47,569 nt of DNA. Source: Verrucomicrobiota bacterium. Its GTDB lineage: Bacteria > Verrucomicrobiota > Verrucomicrobiia > Verrucomicrobiales > DEV007. The notes under the pieces are model-generated. The model was not told the origin of the DNA. It was given only the letters and a program-made list of their open reading frames with translations, and did not search any database. Location: positions 1 through 47,569 of the forward strand of contig CAUJIH010000059.1 of the NCBI GenBank assembly GCA_963205275.1. Reading direction: 5' to 3'. Of the stretch, positions 1-8,788 are shown in pieces (the first letter of the stretch is position 1; the number at the start of each line of letters is the position of its first letter). The translations under genes were made by a program, and so were the position numbers.

Positions 1-360
1 GATCCGAAGGTCGTCTCTTGGATTCGGGACCACGACTCGGACCTCCGCCTCAGCGCCCTTTCGCTGGGCGAGGTGCTGAAGGGCGTCCATCTGCTCGATC
101 CGGGAAATCGGCGTGACGAGATCGAGCGATGGTACCGGCGATTCGAAAGGTGGGCTGCCGGTCGGATACTTCCGCTCGACGGCCCGGTTTTTACGGAATG
201 GGCGGTGCTCTACGCTAGCCACCAGCGTGCTGGGTGCAAGCTGCCCCTGCTGGACAGCCTTCTCGCCGCCACCGCCCTGCATCATGACCTGATCGTGGTC
301 ACCCGGAACACGAGCGACTTTCCCCCCGAAGTGGCGGTTCTCAATCCTTGGCTCCTGTGA
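1..360 (+). CDS. VapC-type PIN-domain toxin, 3' part only
   Basis: The reading frame is open from base 1, so the gene begins before the window; about 119 codons are visible. PIN-domain ribonucleases of VapC toxins cut RNA with a metal held by conserved acidic residues. Here the second acidic residue appears as E in SLGEV, the third as D in LLDSLLAATA, and the family's closing TRNTSDF motif follows near the C-terminus. The first Asp (in the usual DTN start) must lie upstream of the window. Its antitoxin would normally be just upstream and cannot be seen. The first internal ATG at base 73 would remove part of the PIN fold, so it is unlikely to be the true start. Confidence 0.85.
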   Translation, partial: DPKVVSWIRDHDSDLRLSALSLGEVLKGVHLLDPGNRRDEIERWYRRFERWAAGRILPLDGPVFTEWAVLYASHQRAGCKLPLLDSLLAATALHHDLIVVTRNTSDFPPEVAVLNPWLL

Positions 361-467
361 GTCGCCCCGTCTGTTTTCGTGATCCTCTTTCACAGATGGG
401 GCCATTTCGCGCTCTCCTTAGATCCGATTTTCCTGTATCCGTTTTCTTTCATTTGTCACGAATTCGC

Positions 468-485
468 AGAATCAGGCTTGATTCT
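468..485. other. Perfect 7-bp inverted repeat upstream of the SnoaL-like gene
   Basis: AGAATCA, a 4-base GGCT loop, and TGATTCT form a perfect hairpin about 45 bases before the next start codon. There is no T-run after it, so it is a weak candidate as terminator of the toxin gene. It could equally be an operator. Function is not established. Confidence 0.3.
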
Positions 486-528
486 TGTGGCGCAATGTTG
501 ACAATCGTTCGTAGAATCTCCTGAACTT

Positions 529-1491
529 ATGAAGTCGCGTCTGATCCTGTCTTTACTCCTTCTAGCATTCCTTCTTCCGGCCTCTTCTGTATTCTCTCAG
601 GAGGGAGAAGATGCCGACGCGAACGCCCTCTCGAAGCTAGCTGAGCGTTACGTCAACGCCTACAATCAAAAGAAAATCACCGACATGCTTTCTCTCTTCA
701 CAGAGGAGGCGGAAATGATCGATGAAATCGACGGACTCTCTGCTTCGGGAATTGATCAGATCCGCGAAATTTTCGAGAAATCATTTTCACGCTATCCCGA
801 CCGAAAGATCTCACTCGAAACTATCTCTGTTCGAGAAATCGCGAAGAATCTTGTCATCGAAGAAGGAGTCGCCACATTCTCTGGCGAAGTTCCAAATGAG
901 GAAGGAGAGTCGGTTTCCTACTCTGCGATTCTGATGAATGTGGGCGAAAGCGGCTGGAAAATCGCATCGTCACGCGAACTGAGAGTAGAGGCGGATGATG
1001 TAGCCCCCCTTGTTGAGCTCTATCCTTTGCTCGGCCACTGGATGATCCAAGGCGAGCAGATGCAGATGGATTATGAGGTAAAGCGCGGACCTTCAGATCG
1101 CTCGCTCCTCGGCCACGCTGTCGTTACGACTCCTTCCGATGGAGCGACTGAGACAGATGTGCGGATCCTTTACGACGCTGCCAATAAGCAACTTCGCATG
1201 TGGACCTTCGACGATCTCGGCGGCTTTTCTGAAGGACTTTGGCAGAAATCGAATGACGGGAGTTGGCTGATTACGTCAACTGGTGTGACCGCAGCAGGCG
1301 AGCAGATGACTCAGACGCAGGAACTTCGTTTCGAGGACAATGAGAATACCATCCTCTGGAATTCTACGCATCGCTTTCTCGACGGAGTGCCTCAACCAGA
1401 TCTCAATCTCCGCATGATGCGCCGTCCCCCCGCCCCAGCCTTTCCTCTGGATCATCCAGTCGCAGAGAAAAAATCCGAATCTGCAGAATAA
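529..1491 (+). CDS. Exported SnoaL/SgcJ-like (NTF2-fold) protein
   Basis: 320 aa with a clear signal peptide (about residues 1-23, hydrophobic LILSLLLLAFLLPASSVFS). Residues about 35-150 match the SgcJ/DUF4440 form of the NTF2-like fold: LAERYVNAYNQKKITDMLSL, an acidic stretch, then GEVPNEEGE and SYSAILMNVGESGWKIASS. Such domains bind small molecules or act as scaffolds, and no catalytic residue can be assigned. Residues about 165-300 form a second beta-rich part (LYPLLGHWMIQGE onward) resembling uncharacterised domains that follow SnoaL domains in PVC bacteria. The protein probably acts in the periplasm. The next gene starts 26 bp later on the same strand, so co-transcription is likely. Confidence 0.75.
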   Translation: MKSRLILSLLLLAFLLPASSVFSQEGEDADANALSKLAERYVNAYNQKKITDMLSLFTEEAEMIDEIDGLSASGIDQIREIFEKSFSRYPDRKISLETISVREIAKNLVIEEGVATFSGEVPNEEGESVSYSAILMNVGESGWKIASSRELRVEADDVAPLVELYPLLGHWMIQGEQMQMDYEVKRGPSDRSLLGHAVVTTPSDGATETDVRILYDAANKQLRMWTFDDLGGFSEGLWQKSNDGSWLITSTGVTAAGEQMTQTQELRFEDNENTILWNSTHRFLDGVPQPDLNLRMMRRPPAPAFPLDHPVAEKKSESAE

Positions 1492-1517
1492 GCGCCTCCT
1501 TTTGTTCGTCTTGATTT

Positions 1518-3737
1518 ATGACCATGAAAACTTCTTTCTTTTCCGCTTTGGCTCTAGCGGTAGCACTGACCTGCTCTGAGCTACCGATGCCTGTCTCTGC
1601 CCAGAGCAATCTTGCAAAACAAGCAGAGGCAAAACGTCGTCAGGCTCAGGCTGAGGCAGCACGTCGTGCCGCTGCGATGCGATCGAACCGAACAGTTCCG
1701 TCTGCACGTCCGAAGGCTTCCGTCCATCCAGCGCCAGCTCAGCGAAATCCGATGACCAGTTCTCGCCCCAACCCATCGACGCACAGATCGGCTTCAAAGC
1801 CGAATCCAGCGCGTCCCTCTGGTGGACTGGGCAGGCCAGCCACTTCTCCCACTCGTCCCACTGCTCCTGCAAAGTCAGCTCGTCCAGCCATTCAGCCTTC
1901 GAAGAAGCCAGCCGTGTCGAAGAAGCCTAGCGCACCTGCGCTCACGCCATCCCGGCCTGCCACCCCATCAAAACCATCGTCCCCTTCTTCGAACCTTGTC
2001 TCACCGGCCAGACCAGTGGCTCCCCCTGTTACTCGACCAGCCGTTCAGCCTTCGAAGCCAGCCGTCCGTCCCCCTGCACGGCCTACGATCCCGTCGAAGC
2101 CTACGGTCTCAAGTGGACTCGCTCCCAAAGTACTCCCCAAAGCTCCGACAAAGCCGAAGTTCGTACCTGGCAAGGTCACTTATCCATCGAGAGTCACCCG
2201 TCCGACTCCTAAAGTGAGGCCTTCATCCAAACACCCTTCACACTTCGCAAATCGCCAAGCCCCACGCTCGCTCAGTCAGGTGATTTCCAATAATCATCGC
2301 ACGACCAATATTTCCAATGTGTCAAACGTGACGAATGTTTCCAAAGTGACCAAAGTGACGAATATCCACAATGTGAACAGCCCCCGTGTCACAACGGTCA
2401 CTCCCAATCCCTATGTAAATCGGAATTGGGGGAATCAATGGCTCAACAACAGATCTGGCGTCTGGAATACCAATCGGACCATCGGACATCGACCAATCGT
2501 CATTCAGCCGAACTTCCAGCGCTCGATGAATTATGCCTATCGCCCCACTTCTTGGGGTGGACGGCCTTGGTGGTCGAGTTCTTCCTATCACAATTGGCAC
2601 TATGGCAGTTGGAATTACGGATGGAACCAAAGTTGGCAGAATTATCACCGTCCAGTTCAAGTCCATCCAGGATACTCCTCCGGTTATTTACCCGGCTATC
2701 ACCAAGGCTATCGCGACGGTCGCTCCTCCGCAGCTTGGGGCGTGACAGCTTGGTCTCTCGGTAGCCTCATCTACCAAATGGGATACAACAGCTACCGCAA
2801 TCCATACACAGCCCCTCCGGTTCAGACACGGACGACGGTAATCAATTACACCCAGCCCATCTCCGTCGTGGCAGCGAAAGAGACACCACCTTCCGAAGAA
2901 GTCTCCCAAACGAACGAGGAAAAATCGTCAGCAGCCATCGCACGAGCAAGAGAGGATTTTCGCAGGAGCGATTATCTGTCGGCTCTCAAGGCGACTGACG
3001 AGTCCATCTCCTATACCCCCGATGACTCGACTCTGCACGAGTTTCGTGCCTTGTGCCTCTTCGCGCTTGGACGCTACGGAGATGCTGCTGGGGTCCTAAA
3101 TCCGCTACTGGCATCTGGTCCAGGCTGGGACTGGGCGACGATGGCCAGCCTTTATTCTGATGTTGAGATCTATACCACACAACTACGAAAGCTCGAAGCC
3201 TATGTGGCCGGAGCGCCAGATGCTGCGGATGCTGCGTTTCTGCTCGGATACCACTACATGGTGGAGGGATATCTCACAGAAGCTTGGGCTATGTTTGACC
3301 GAGTTACGACGCTTCAGCCCGCCGATACGGTCGCTGCGCAATTGCGAAATCTTGCCCAAAGCTCTGCCCCCGATCAGGAAGAAGCGCTCACAGGCACTCC
3401 TGAACCTTTGGAAGACAAGGCGACAACGGAGGAAGATGTGACTGTCGACCCGATTGAACCATCTGACATCCAAGGCACCTGGAAAGGAGCCTCAGCCGAT
3501 GGGAAACCGATCACACTCGCTCTCGGTGAGGATGGGAAGTTCTCATGGGCTTATGAAGGTTCCGCCGATGGCAAAGTTCTCTCGGGAGACTGGTCTATCG
3601 ACGAAGAGGGTCGTCTCGTTCTAGAAGCGGAAGATGTGCAAATCGTTGCGGATGTTTCACTGGACGACGATACGCTTCACTTCATCCTTTCCGGTGGTCC
3701 GGTTGGGGATCCTGGACTGGAGTTTAAGAAATCCTAA
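1518..3737 (+). CDS. Large exported Pro/Ser-rich protein with Asn/Trp/Tyr-rich middle, TPR region and C-terminal beta domain
   Basis: 739 aa, not recognised as one known family. Visible blocks in order: signal peptide (about 1-28, ending VSA-Q); an Ala/Arg coiled segment (QAEAKRRQAQAEAARRAAAM); a long low-complexity Pro-Ser-Lys-Arg region (about 55-250) with repeated KPAVSKKPSAP-like units; a TNI/SNV/TNV/SKV micro-repeat (about 260-290); an Asn/Trp/Tyr/Gly-rich stretch (about 300-400: NWGNQW, WGGRPWW, YGSWNYGWNQSW); TPR-like helices (about 470-600, ARAREDFRRSDYLSALKATD); and a C-terminal beta domain (about 645-739, IQGTWKGASADGKPITLALG). Similar layouts occur in envelope proteins of PVC bacteria. 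A structural or surface role is an inference. A second Met two codons downstream is an alternative start. Confidence 0.7.
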   Translation: MTMKTSFFSALALAVALTCSELPMPVSAQSNLAKQAEAKRRQAQAEAARRAAAMRSNRTVPSARPKASVHPAPAQRNPMTSSRPNPSTHRSASKPNPARPSGGLGRPATSPTRPTAPAKSARPAIQPSKKPAVSKKPSAPALTPSRPATPSKPSSPSSNLVSPARPVAPPVTRPAVQPSKPAVRPPARPTIPSKPTVSSGLAPKVLPKAPTKPKFVPGKVTYPSRVTRPTPKVRPSSKHPSHFANRQAPRSLSQVISNNHRTTNISNVSNVTNVSKVTKVTNIHNVNSPRVTTVTPNPYVNRNWGNQWLNNRSGVWNTNRTIGHRPIVIQPNFQRSMNYAYRPTSWGGRPWWSSSSYHNWHYGSWNYGWNQSWQNYHRPVQVHPGYSSGYLPGYHQGYRDGRSSAAWGVTAWSLGSLIYQMGYNSYRNPYTAPPVQTRTTVINYTQPISVVAAKETPPSEEVSQTNEEKSSAAIARAREDFRRSDYLSALKATDESISYTPDDSTLHEFRALCLFALGRYGDAAGVLNPLLASGPGWDWATMASLYSDVEIYTTQLRKLEAYVAGAPDAADAAFLLGYHYMVEGYLTEAWAMFDRVTTLQPADTVAAQLRNLAQSSAPDQEEALTGTPEPLEDKATTEEDVTVDPIEPSDIQGTWKGASADGKPITLALGEDGKFSWAYEGSADGKVLSGDWSIDEEGRLVLEAEDVQIVADVSLDDDTLHFILSGGPVGDPGLEFKKS

Positions 3738-3775
3738 GCGGTGATCTTCTCATCCCCTATTTCTCCTGCGCAATC

Positions 3776-3811
3776 GCCAGATGACTCATCGGAGCCCTAG
3801 AGTCATCTGGC
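3776..3811. terminator. Bidirectional hairpin between convergent genes
   Basis: A perfect 12-bp stem (GCCAGATGACTC pairing with GAGTCATCTGGC) around a 12-base loop sits between the stop codons of the plus-strand secreted protein and the minus-strand isomerase. There is no strong T-run on either side, but position and stem strength suit a shared terminator. Confidence 0.6.
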
Positions 3812-3902
3812 TCCTTGTCCCGAGTATTGAATCCGCTCGCAGCGATGCGGTGAGGAAATAGCGCAGGTCCTCGAAATAGAACGGGGATAAAGCGTCCTTC
3901 GC

Positions 3903-4895
3903 TCAGCGATCAAACTGAGCGTCGAAGACGATATTCGAAGGGGGGAAATCGAGACGCCGAACGAACGCAGCGGATTCGGTCGCGCCAGCGATGCGATCCA
4001 TGCCTCCGTCTTCCCACTCTACGGACAGCGGACCGCTGTAGCCGATGTCGTTCAGTGCGCGAATGATCGGCTCGAATTGAATTTTTCCTCGCCCAACCGA
4101 CTTAAAGTCCCAGTAACGCTTGCGATTGTGAAAATCAACGTGTCCACCGAAGACTCCTGCCTCGGTGGGACGGTCCGACCATCCGACATCCTTCATGTGG
4201 ACATGAAAAATGCGATCCGCAAAGCGATAGAGAAACTCGACGTAATCGACACCCTGATAGCCGAAGTGACTGGGATCGTAGTTGAAACCGAAGGCCGGAT
4301 GATGATCCAGAGCCTCCAAAGCGCGTTCAGCCGAGGCGATGTCGAAGGCGATCTCCGTCGGATGAGCCTCTAGGGCGAACTTGACTCCGTTCTCTTGGAA
4401 TACATCGAGAATGGGGCCGAAGCGGTCGGCGAAATCGCGAAATCCAGCATCGATCTGACCGGGCAAAACAGGCGGGAAGGAATAGATCAAGTGCCAAATG
4501 GAAGAACCTGTGAACCCATTGACCACACTCACCCCGAACTCTTTGGCTGCACGGGCCGTATTTTTCAATTCTTCGGCAGCACGCTGGCGCACACCTTCCG
4601 GATCGCCATCCCCCCACACGTAATCGGGAACGACCTGCTTGTGACGTGCATCGATATTATCACAAACAGCCTGCCCAGCGAGATGGTTAGAAATAGCGAA
4701 GCACTTCATGTCGTGCTTCGCGAGTAGTTCGCGCTTCGCCTGACAATAAGCTGCATCGGCTTTGGCAACTTCGAAGTGATCGCCCCAGCAGGCGAGTTCC
4801 ACTCCATCGTAGCCCATCCCCTTCGCCGTTTGAATGATGGTTTCACAATCGAGATCAGCCCACTGGCCGGTGAAAAGTGTGACAGGTCTACCCAT
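3903..4895 (-). CDS. Sugar phosphate isomerase/epimerase (xylose isomerase-like TIM barrel)
   Basis: 330 aa of the AP-endonuclease-2/xylose-isomerase-like TIM-barrel family, which interconvert keto sugars or inositol derivatives using a divalent metal. Visible metal-site segments: ALEAHPTE (Glu), [11 protein letters not shown] (Asp/His), [10 protein letters not shown] (His) and [10 protein letters not shown] (Glu), in the usual order. The N-terminus [15 protein letters not shown] is typical of the first strand, supporting this ATG. No signal peptide, so cytosolic. The exact substrate cannot be read from sequence; in Verrucomicrobiota such genes are many and often accompany Gfo/Idh oxidoreductases. 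It lies 143 bp downstream of the nucleotidyltransferase gene on the same strand. Confidence 0.85.
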   Translation of the reverse strand: MGRPVTLFTGQWADLDCETIIQTAKGMGYDGVELACWGDHFEVAKADAAYCQAKRELLAKHDMKCFAISNHLAGQAVCDNIDARHKQVVPDYVWGDGDPEGVRQRAAEELKNTARAAKEFGVSVVNGFTGSSIWHLIYSFPPVLPGQIDAGFRDFADRFGPILDVFQENGVKFALEAHPTEIAFDIASAERALEALDHHPAFGFNYDPSHFGYQGVDYVEFLYRFADRIFHVHMKDVGWSDRPTEAGVFGGHVDFHNRKRYWDFKSVGRGKIQFEPIIRALNDIGYSGPLSVEWEDGGMDRIAGATESAAFVRRLDFPPSNIVFDAQFDR

Positions 4896-5038
4896 GATGT
4901 TTCTTTCAGATAATTGATCCGCTATGCGGTAAATGATTTGTAGAACGATCCTCGGATCGCTTCAAGAAAGAAAGCCACAATCTTTGCGCCATCTCGGACA
5001 GAAAGAGGCGAAAACGCCTTTTCGTCACAGATGCCTCC

Positions 5039-5752
5039 TCACGATGCGTTGATCTCAGTCAATACACTTGGATCACGCACATCCACCCAGTCTCCCGGGA
5101 GTTCCACTGCTTCGATCCTGAGTCCGTCACGGGCCTGCGCGGCGATCGCATCTGTTAGTTCGTATTCACCTCGCGGAGAAAGTGTCAGTCGAGCTGTATA
5201 GTCGAAGATGCGTGGAGAGAACTGATAAATTCCGGCGTTGTAGTAGGGACTCGTAGGCTGACCCTCGGCGGGCTTTTCGATCAGATCCGTCACCAGTCCA
5301 TTCTCGATAAACACTGCTCCTCCTTTTCGCACGTCTTCGTTGATACGCACGGAGAGCTTGCCCTCCGTGTCATCGGAGAAGTTCGTGAGCAGTGCATACG
5401 AAGACTCGGGCACGAGAATATCGCCATAGGAGAGGAGGAATCGGGCCTCACCAGCGAATTCTTTCGCCAATTCGACCACGCGCCCCGTTCCGTCCTGAAC
5501 GAGCTGCTCTACGTATTCGATCTCACAGCCATAGGCCTTCCCATCACCAAAGGCCTCCATGATGATCTCTTTCTTCCAGCCTACAATGATGAGGATGTGC
5601 TCGATTCCATTGGCCACGAGACCTCTCACGATAATCTCCAGAACGGGTTTTCCATGCACCAGTACCATGGGCTTCGGAAGCTCATCGGTGAGATGCCCCA
5701 TTCGAGTGCCTCGACCTGCGGCAAGAATCACTGCTTTTTTGACTTGTCCCAT
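5039..5752 (-). CDS. Nucleotidyltransferase (NTP transferase / sugar-1-phosphate nucleotidylyltransferase family)
   Basis: 237 aa single-domain nucleotidyltransferase. The N-terminal signature AVILAAGRGTRMGHLTDELP followed by KPMVLVHGKP is the nucleotide-binding loop and lysine segment of the family. LLSYGDILV holds the metal-binding Asp, and NAGIYQF and EYELTDAI are the usual sugar-side motifs. There is no C-terminal left-handed helix, so it lacks the acetyltransferase half of GlmU. It activates a sugar phosphate or phosphocholine-like group with an NTP in the cytosol; the substrate is unknown. The aminotransferase gene ends upstream with a gap of 54 bp, compatible with one transcript. Confidence 0.85.
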   Translation of the reverse strand: MGQVKKAVILAAGRGTRMGHLTDELPKPMVLVHGKPVLEIIVRGLVANGIEHILIIVGWKKEIIMEAFGDGKAYGCEIEYVEQLVQDGTGRVVELAKEFAGEARFLLSYGDILVPESSYALLTNFSDDTEGKLSVRINEDVRKGGAVFIENGLVTDLIEKPAEGQPTSPYYNAGIYQFSPRIFDYTARLTLSPRGEYELTDAIAAQARDGLRIEAVELPGDWVDVRDPSVLTEINAS

Positions 5753-5806
5753 TGAATACGAATCGATAAAAAGGGTGGAAATGAATCGGCCTTCGTATGA
5801 ACGATC

Positions 5807-6997
5807 TTAGGACAGGCGTCCGACAAAAGCCGCCAGCCTGTCCATTGCGATCTCAATCTTGTCATACGCAGTGGCATAACAGGCCCGGACGCAGCCTTCG
5901 CCAGCGCTGCCGAAAGCATCGCCCGGAACGATCGCTACGTTCTCTTCCTGAAGGAGACGCAGAGCGAATTCTTTGCTGCTGAGTCCGAACTTTCGCACGT
6001 CAGGGAACATGTAAAAGGCACCACCGGGAGCAAAGCAGGGCAGTCCCATCTCGGCGAATCGCTTCAGCATCAGATTGCGTCGTTGGGCGTAGGCGCGGCG
6101 CATGCGCTCGACCTCGGGAGCGCCGTTGCGAAGAGCCTCAATCGCTGCCTGCTGACTCATGATGGAGGCACAGAGCATCGAATACTGGTGGATTTTCATC
6201 ATTGCCTCAGTCAGTACGGCGGGAGCACAGGAGTAACCCAAGCGGAAACCAGTCATTGCGAAAGCCTTGGAGAATCCGTGTAGAAGAACAGTGCGCTCCT
6301 TCATTCCCGGCAGACTGGCGATCGATGTATGATGGCCGGGCGACATGCCATCCTCTCCGCCGTAGAGGAGTTCGCAATAAATCTCGTCACTAACTACGAT
6401 CAGGTCGTAACGAATGGCGAGAGCTGCGATTTTCTCCAATTCTTCGAGTGGCTCGACGGCTCCGGTGGGATTGGTGGGAAAGTTCAGCAAAATCGCCCGG
6501 GTCTTGTCCGTAATGGCTGCCTCGACATCCTCGGCCCGCAGCACGAAATTATCCTCCACCCGAGTCTGAATCGGAACAGCGACGCCGTAGGCGAGCACGA
6601 CGCTCGGATTGTAGCTGACATAGCAGGGTTCGTGATAAATCACCTCATCGCCGGGATTTAGTAGAGCACGGAAGACAAGATCGAGCGCCTCCGACACTCC
6701 GACGGTAACGAGAATTTCGTTCGCTGGATTGTAGCTCACTTTGAACAAGCCCTTTACGTAGTGAGCGATTTCCTGCCGTAGGGAAAGTAGTCCGAGATTC
6801 GAGGTGTAGCTGGTCTGACCTTTCTCCAATGAATAAATCGCCGCCTCACGGATATGCCATGGAGTGGAAAAATCCGGTTCGCCGACACCGAGAGAAATTA
6901 CGTCGTCCCGACCGACGACCAGCTCGAAAAAGTCGCGAATGCCCGAGCGTGGAATGCTCCGCACATGATGAGCGATGCGGTCTTGTAGAGGTTTCAT
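5807..6997 (-). CDS. PLP-dependent class I aminotransferase, AlaT/PatA-like
   Basis: 396 aa, fold-type I aminotransferase. Seen: ISLGVGEPDFSTPWHIREA near residue 35, the NFPTNPTGAV motif, the SDEIYCELLY strand carrying the PLP-ring Asp, the Schiff-base lysine in HGFSKAFAMTGFRLGY, and the C-terminal carboxylate-binding RACYATAYDKIEIAM. The N-terminus (SGIRDFFELVVGRDDVISLG) closely resembles Bacillus YugH/AlaT-type alanine transaminases and PatA. The gene just upstream encodes an Lrp/AsnC regulator resembling AlaR, which supports an amino-acid transaminase, probably alanine-pyruvate or aspartate. Cytosolic. Confidence 0.88.
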   Translation of the reverse strand: MKPLQDRIAHHVRSIPRSGIRDFFELVVGRDDVISLGVGEPDFSTPWHIREAAIYSLEKGQTSYTSNLGLLSLRQEIAHYVKGLFKVSYNPANEILVTVGVSEALDLVFRALLNPGDEVIYHEPCYVSYNPSVVLAYGVAVPIQTRVEDNFVLRAEDVEAAITDKTRAILLNFPTNPTGAVEPLEELEKIAALAIRYDLIVVSDEIYCELLYGGEDGMSPGHHTSIASLPGMKERTVLLHGFSKAFAMTGFRLGYSCAPAVLTEAMMKIHQYSMLCASIMSQQAAIEALRNGAPEVERMRRAYAQRRNLMLKRFAEMGLPCFAPGGAFYMFPDVRKFGLSSKEFALRLLQEENVAIVPGDAFGSAGEGCVRACYATAYDKIEIAMDRLAAFVGRLS

Positions 6998-7129
6998 AGA
7001 AGAAGAAGGAGGTGGAGACCGGGGAGAATCTGATATTTCGGGTCTCGCTAAATCAGCAAAATTTGAGAAGGATAAAACGGATGAAAAGGTAATGTGAGAG
7101 GATCTCTCTTTTTGAAAAAAGCGATCAGT

Positions 7130-7609
7130 TCACGGACTGACGACTAGTCGCTCGTCGTTCTCCCCTTCCCCGGCGGAGAAACCGCTTTGCTTATACACCT
7201 TCAGTTGGAAATGGGTGGCGGTGGAAAGCACGCCATCTAGGGTGCTGAGCTTCTCACTGACGAAACGCGCCACTTCGCGCAGGTCTTCACCTTCCACCCG
7301 CACCGCCAGATCGAAACCGCCGCTCATCAGATAGCAACTCGAGACCTGATCGAATCGGGCAATGCGCCGGGCGAGTCGATCGAATCCACCATCGCGCTCG
7401 GGAGTCAGTCTGACCTCGATCCAAGCGGACACATGACCGCGCTCTGCGCGCTCCGGATCGACTACAGCGTGATAGCCCAGAATGGTACCGTTTTTTTCCA
7501 GATCTGTGATCGCAGCACTCACTTCCTCCTCACTTCGTCCCAATCTCTCCGCGAGTTGAGCAGGGGTGAGTCGAGCGTCTTTTTGTAGGATTTTTACTAA
7601 TGCGTCCAT
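7130..7609 (-). CDS. Lrp/AsnC-family transcriptional regulator, AlaR-like
   Basis: 159 aa from the ATG at 7609 (a TTG four codons upstream would overlap the phosphofructokinase stop). N-terminal winged helix-turn-helix about residues 1-55 (DARLTPAQLAERLGRSEEEV, then ITDLEKNGTILGYHAVVD), followed by a RAM ligand-binding domain (SAWIEVRLTPERDGGFDRLA, SSCYLMSGGFDLAVRVEG, LSTATHFQLKVYK). Such proteins form octamers sensing amino acids. The gene downstream is an AlaT-like aminotransferase, mirroring the Bacillus alaR-alaT pair, so local control of that enzyme is likely. It starts 5 bp after the phosphofructokinase stop. Confidence 0.88.
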   Translation of the reverse strand: MDALVKILQKDARLTPAQLAERLGRSEEEVSAAITDLEKNGTILGYHAVVDPERAERGHVSAWIEVRLTPERDGGFDRLARRIARFDQVSSCYLMSGGFDLAVRVEGEDLREVARFVSEKLSTLDGVLSTATHFQLKVYKQSGFSAGEGENDERLVVSP

Positions 7610-7614
7610 CGTGA

Positions 7615-8712
7615 TCAAAATACATTCAGCGGAATCACGTCGTCGTCTCCAAAGTGGATTCCAACAGACTTGGCCGCTGCTACGATTTCACCTTCCGGAT
7701 CCACCAGCTTCAGCTTCCGCACGGCATCCTCGATTAACACGGATCCGACGTGATATTGGCGATAGCTCACCATACGTCCAAAACGCTTCTCTGCTATCAA
7801 GTTTATTGCCTCCACTCCAAATCGCGTACCCAGAACGCGATCCAGACAGGTGGGACTCCCCCCTCTCTGGAGATGCCCCAGTCGAGTGCAGCGTGTCTCT
7901 TTGCCTGTCAGTTCCGATAGCTTCTCCGCCACCACGTCTCCGATACCGCCAAGGCGGATTTCCCCGCCCTCTCGCGCCGCTCCCATCTGCTGTCCGCCGA
8001 TAGGTTTCGCTCCTTCAGCTACGACGACGAGAGAACTATGGAATCCGAAGCGCTCGCGAGCGCGGATCGCATCGGCGATTTTTTCATAGGAAAACGGAAT
8101 CTCAGGAATCAGAATGCAACTCGCCCCGCCCGCCATTCCTCCATAAAGAGCGATCCATCCGGCATGGCGTCCCATGACCTCCAGCACCATCACACGCCGG
8201 TGACTGTCGGCTGTCGTATGAAGGCGGTCGAGCGAATCCGTCACCACCTGCACAGCAGAATCGAATCCAAAGGTCGTCGCGGTAGCGTCGAGGTCATTAT
8301 CAATCGTCTTAGGCACCCCCACGACGGGAAACCCTTCCTGCTGGAATTGCAGGGCGGTCGTCAGCGTCCCGTCGCCGCCGACGCAAATCAGTGCCGAGAC
8401 TCCCAGCTTTCTCAGCGTGCGAAAGGCGTCGTCCATTAGCTCGGCAGGGATCTTCCTCACGCCTCCCTCTCCAACTTTTCCCGCGAAATGACCTTTATTG
8501 GATGTACCAAGAATGGTGCCCCCGAGTTTCAGAATTCCCTCCGTCTTCCTGAGCAATAGCTTCTTGTAATCGCCAGGAGCAAGCAGGCCCTCAAAGCCGT
8601 CACGAAAGCCGAGAACCTCCCAGCCCAAGCGCGTCGCCGCCCCAACGACGCCGTGGGTGACCGCATTCAGACCGGGGCAATCCCCTCCTCCATTAAGCAA
8701 TCCAATTCTCAT
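7615..8712 (-). CDS. 6-phosphofructokinase (clade with GGDCPG)
   Basis: 365 aa from the ATG at 8712. The open frame extends upstream, but residues there are unlike the family and overlap the neighbouring carboxypeptidase gene, whereas MRIGLLNGGGDCPGLNAV is a canonical start. Catalytic PKTIDNDLDAT and nucleotide loop GGDGTLTTA are present, as are MGRHAGWIALY and LGHLQRGGSPT. In PFKs, Gly after GGD favours ATP over pyrophosphate, while Lys before TIDND is usual in PPi enzymes. The mixed Gly/Lys set is known from group III ATP-PFKs of actinomycetes, so ATP use is predicted. Role: fructose 6-phosphate to fructose 1,6-bisphosphate in glycolysis. Confidence 0.9.
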   Translation of the reverse strand: MRIGLLNGGGDCPGLNAVTHGVVGAATRLGWEVLGFRDGFEGLLAPGDYKKLLLRKTEGILKLGGTILGTSNKGHFAGKVGEGGVRKIPAELMDDAFRTLRKLGVSALICVGGDGTLTTALQFQQEGFPVVGVPKTIDNDLDATATTFGFDSAVQVVTDSLDRLHTTADSHRRVMVLEVMGRHAGWIALYGGMAGGASCILIPEIPFSYEKIADAIRARERFGFHSSLVVVAEGAKPIGGQQMGAAREGGEIRLGGIGDVVAEKLSELTGKETRCTRLGHLQRGGSPTCLDRVLGTRFGVEAINLIAEKRFGRMVSYRQYHVGSVLIEDAVRKLKLVDPEGEIVAAAKSVGIHFGDDDVIPLNVF

Positions 8713-8788
8713 AAAAGCGAGAAAGAGACGCCCTTTCTGCCTGTCCGCAAGTAGCAATTCCTCATCAGAGAACAGAATCGAAATTCTA

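Noticed and set aside
498..503. TTGACA as a -35 box for the SnoaL-like gene
   Set aside because: No -10 fits at 16-18 bp, and the start codon at 529 would be nearly on top of it.
7097..7115. GAGAG-GAT-CTCTC followed by T5 as a terminator
   Set aside because: It would work on the plus strand, where no gene ends; on the minus strand it lacks a T-run.
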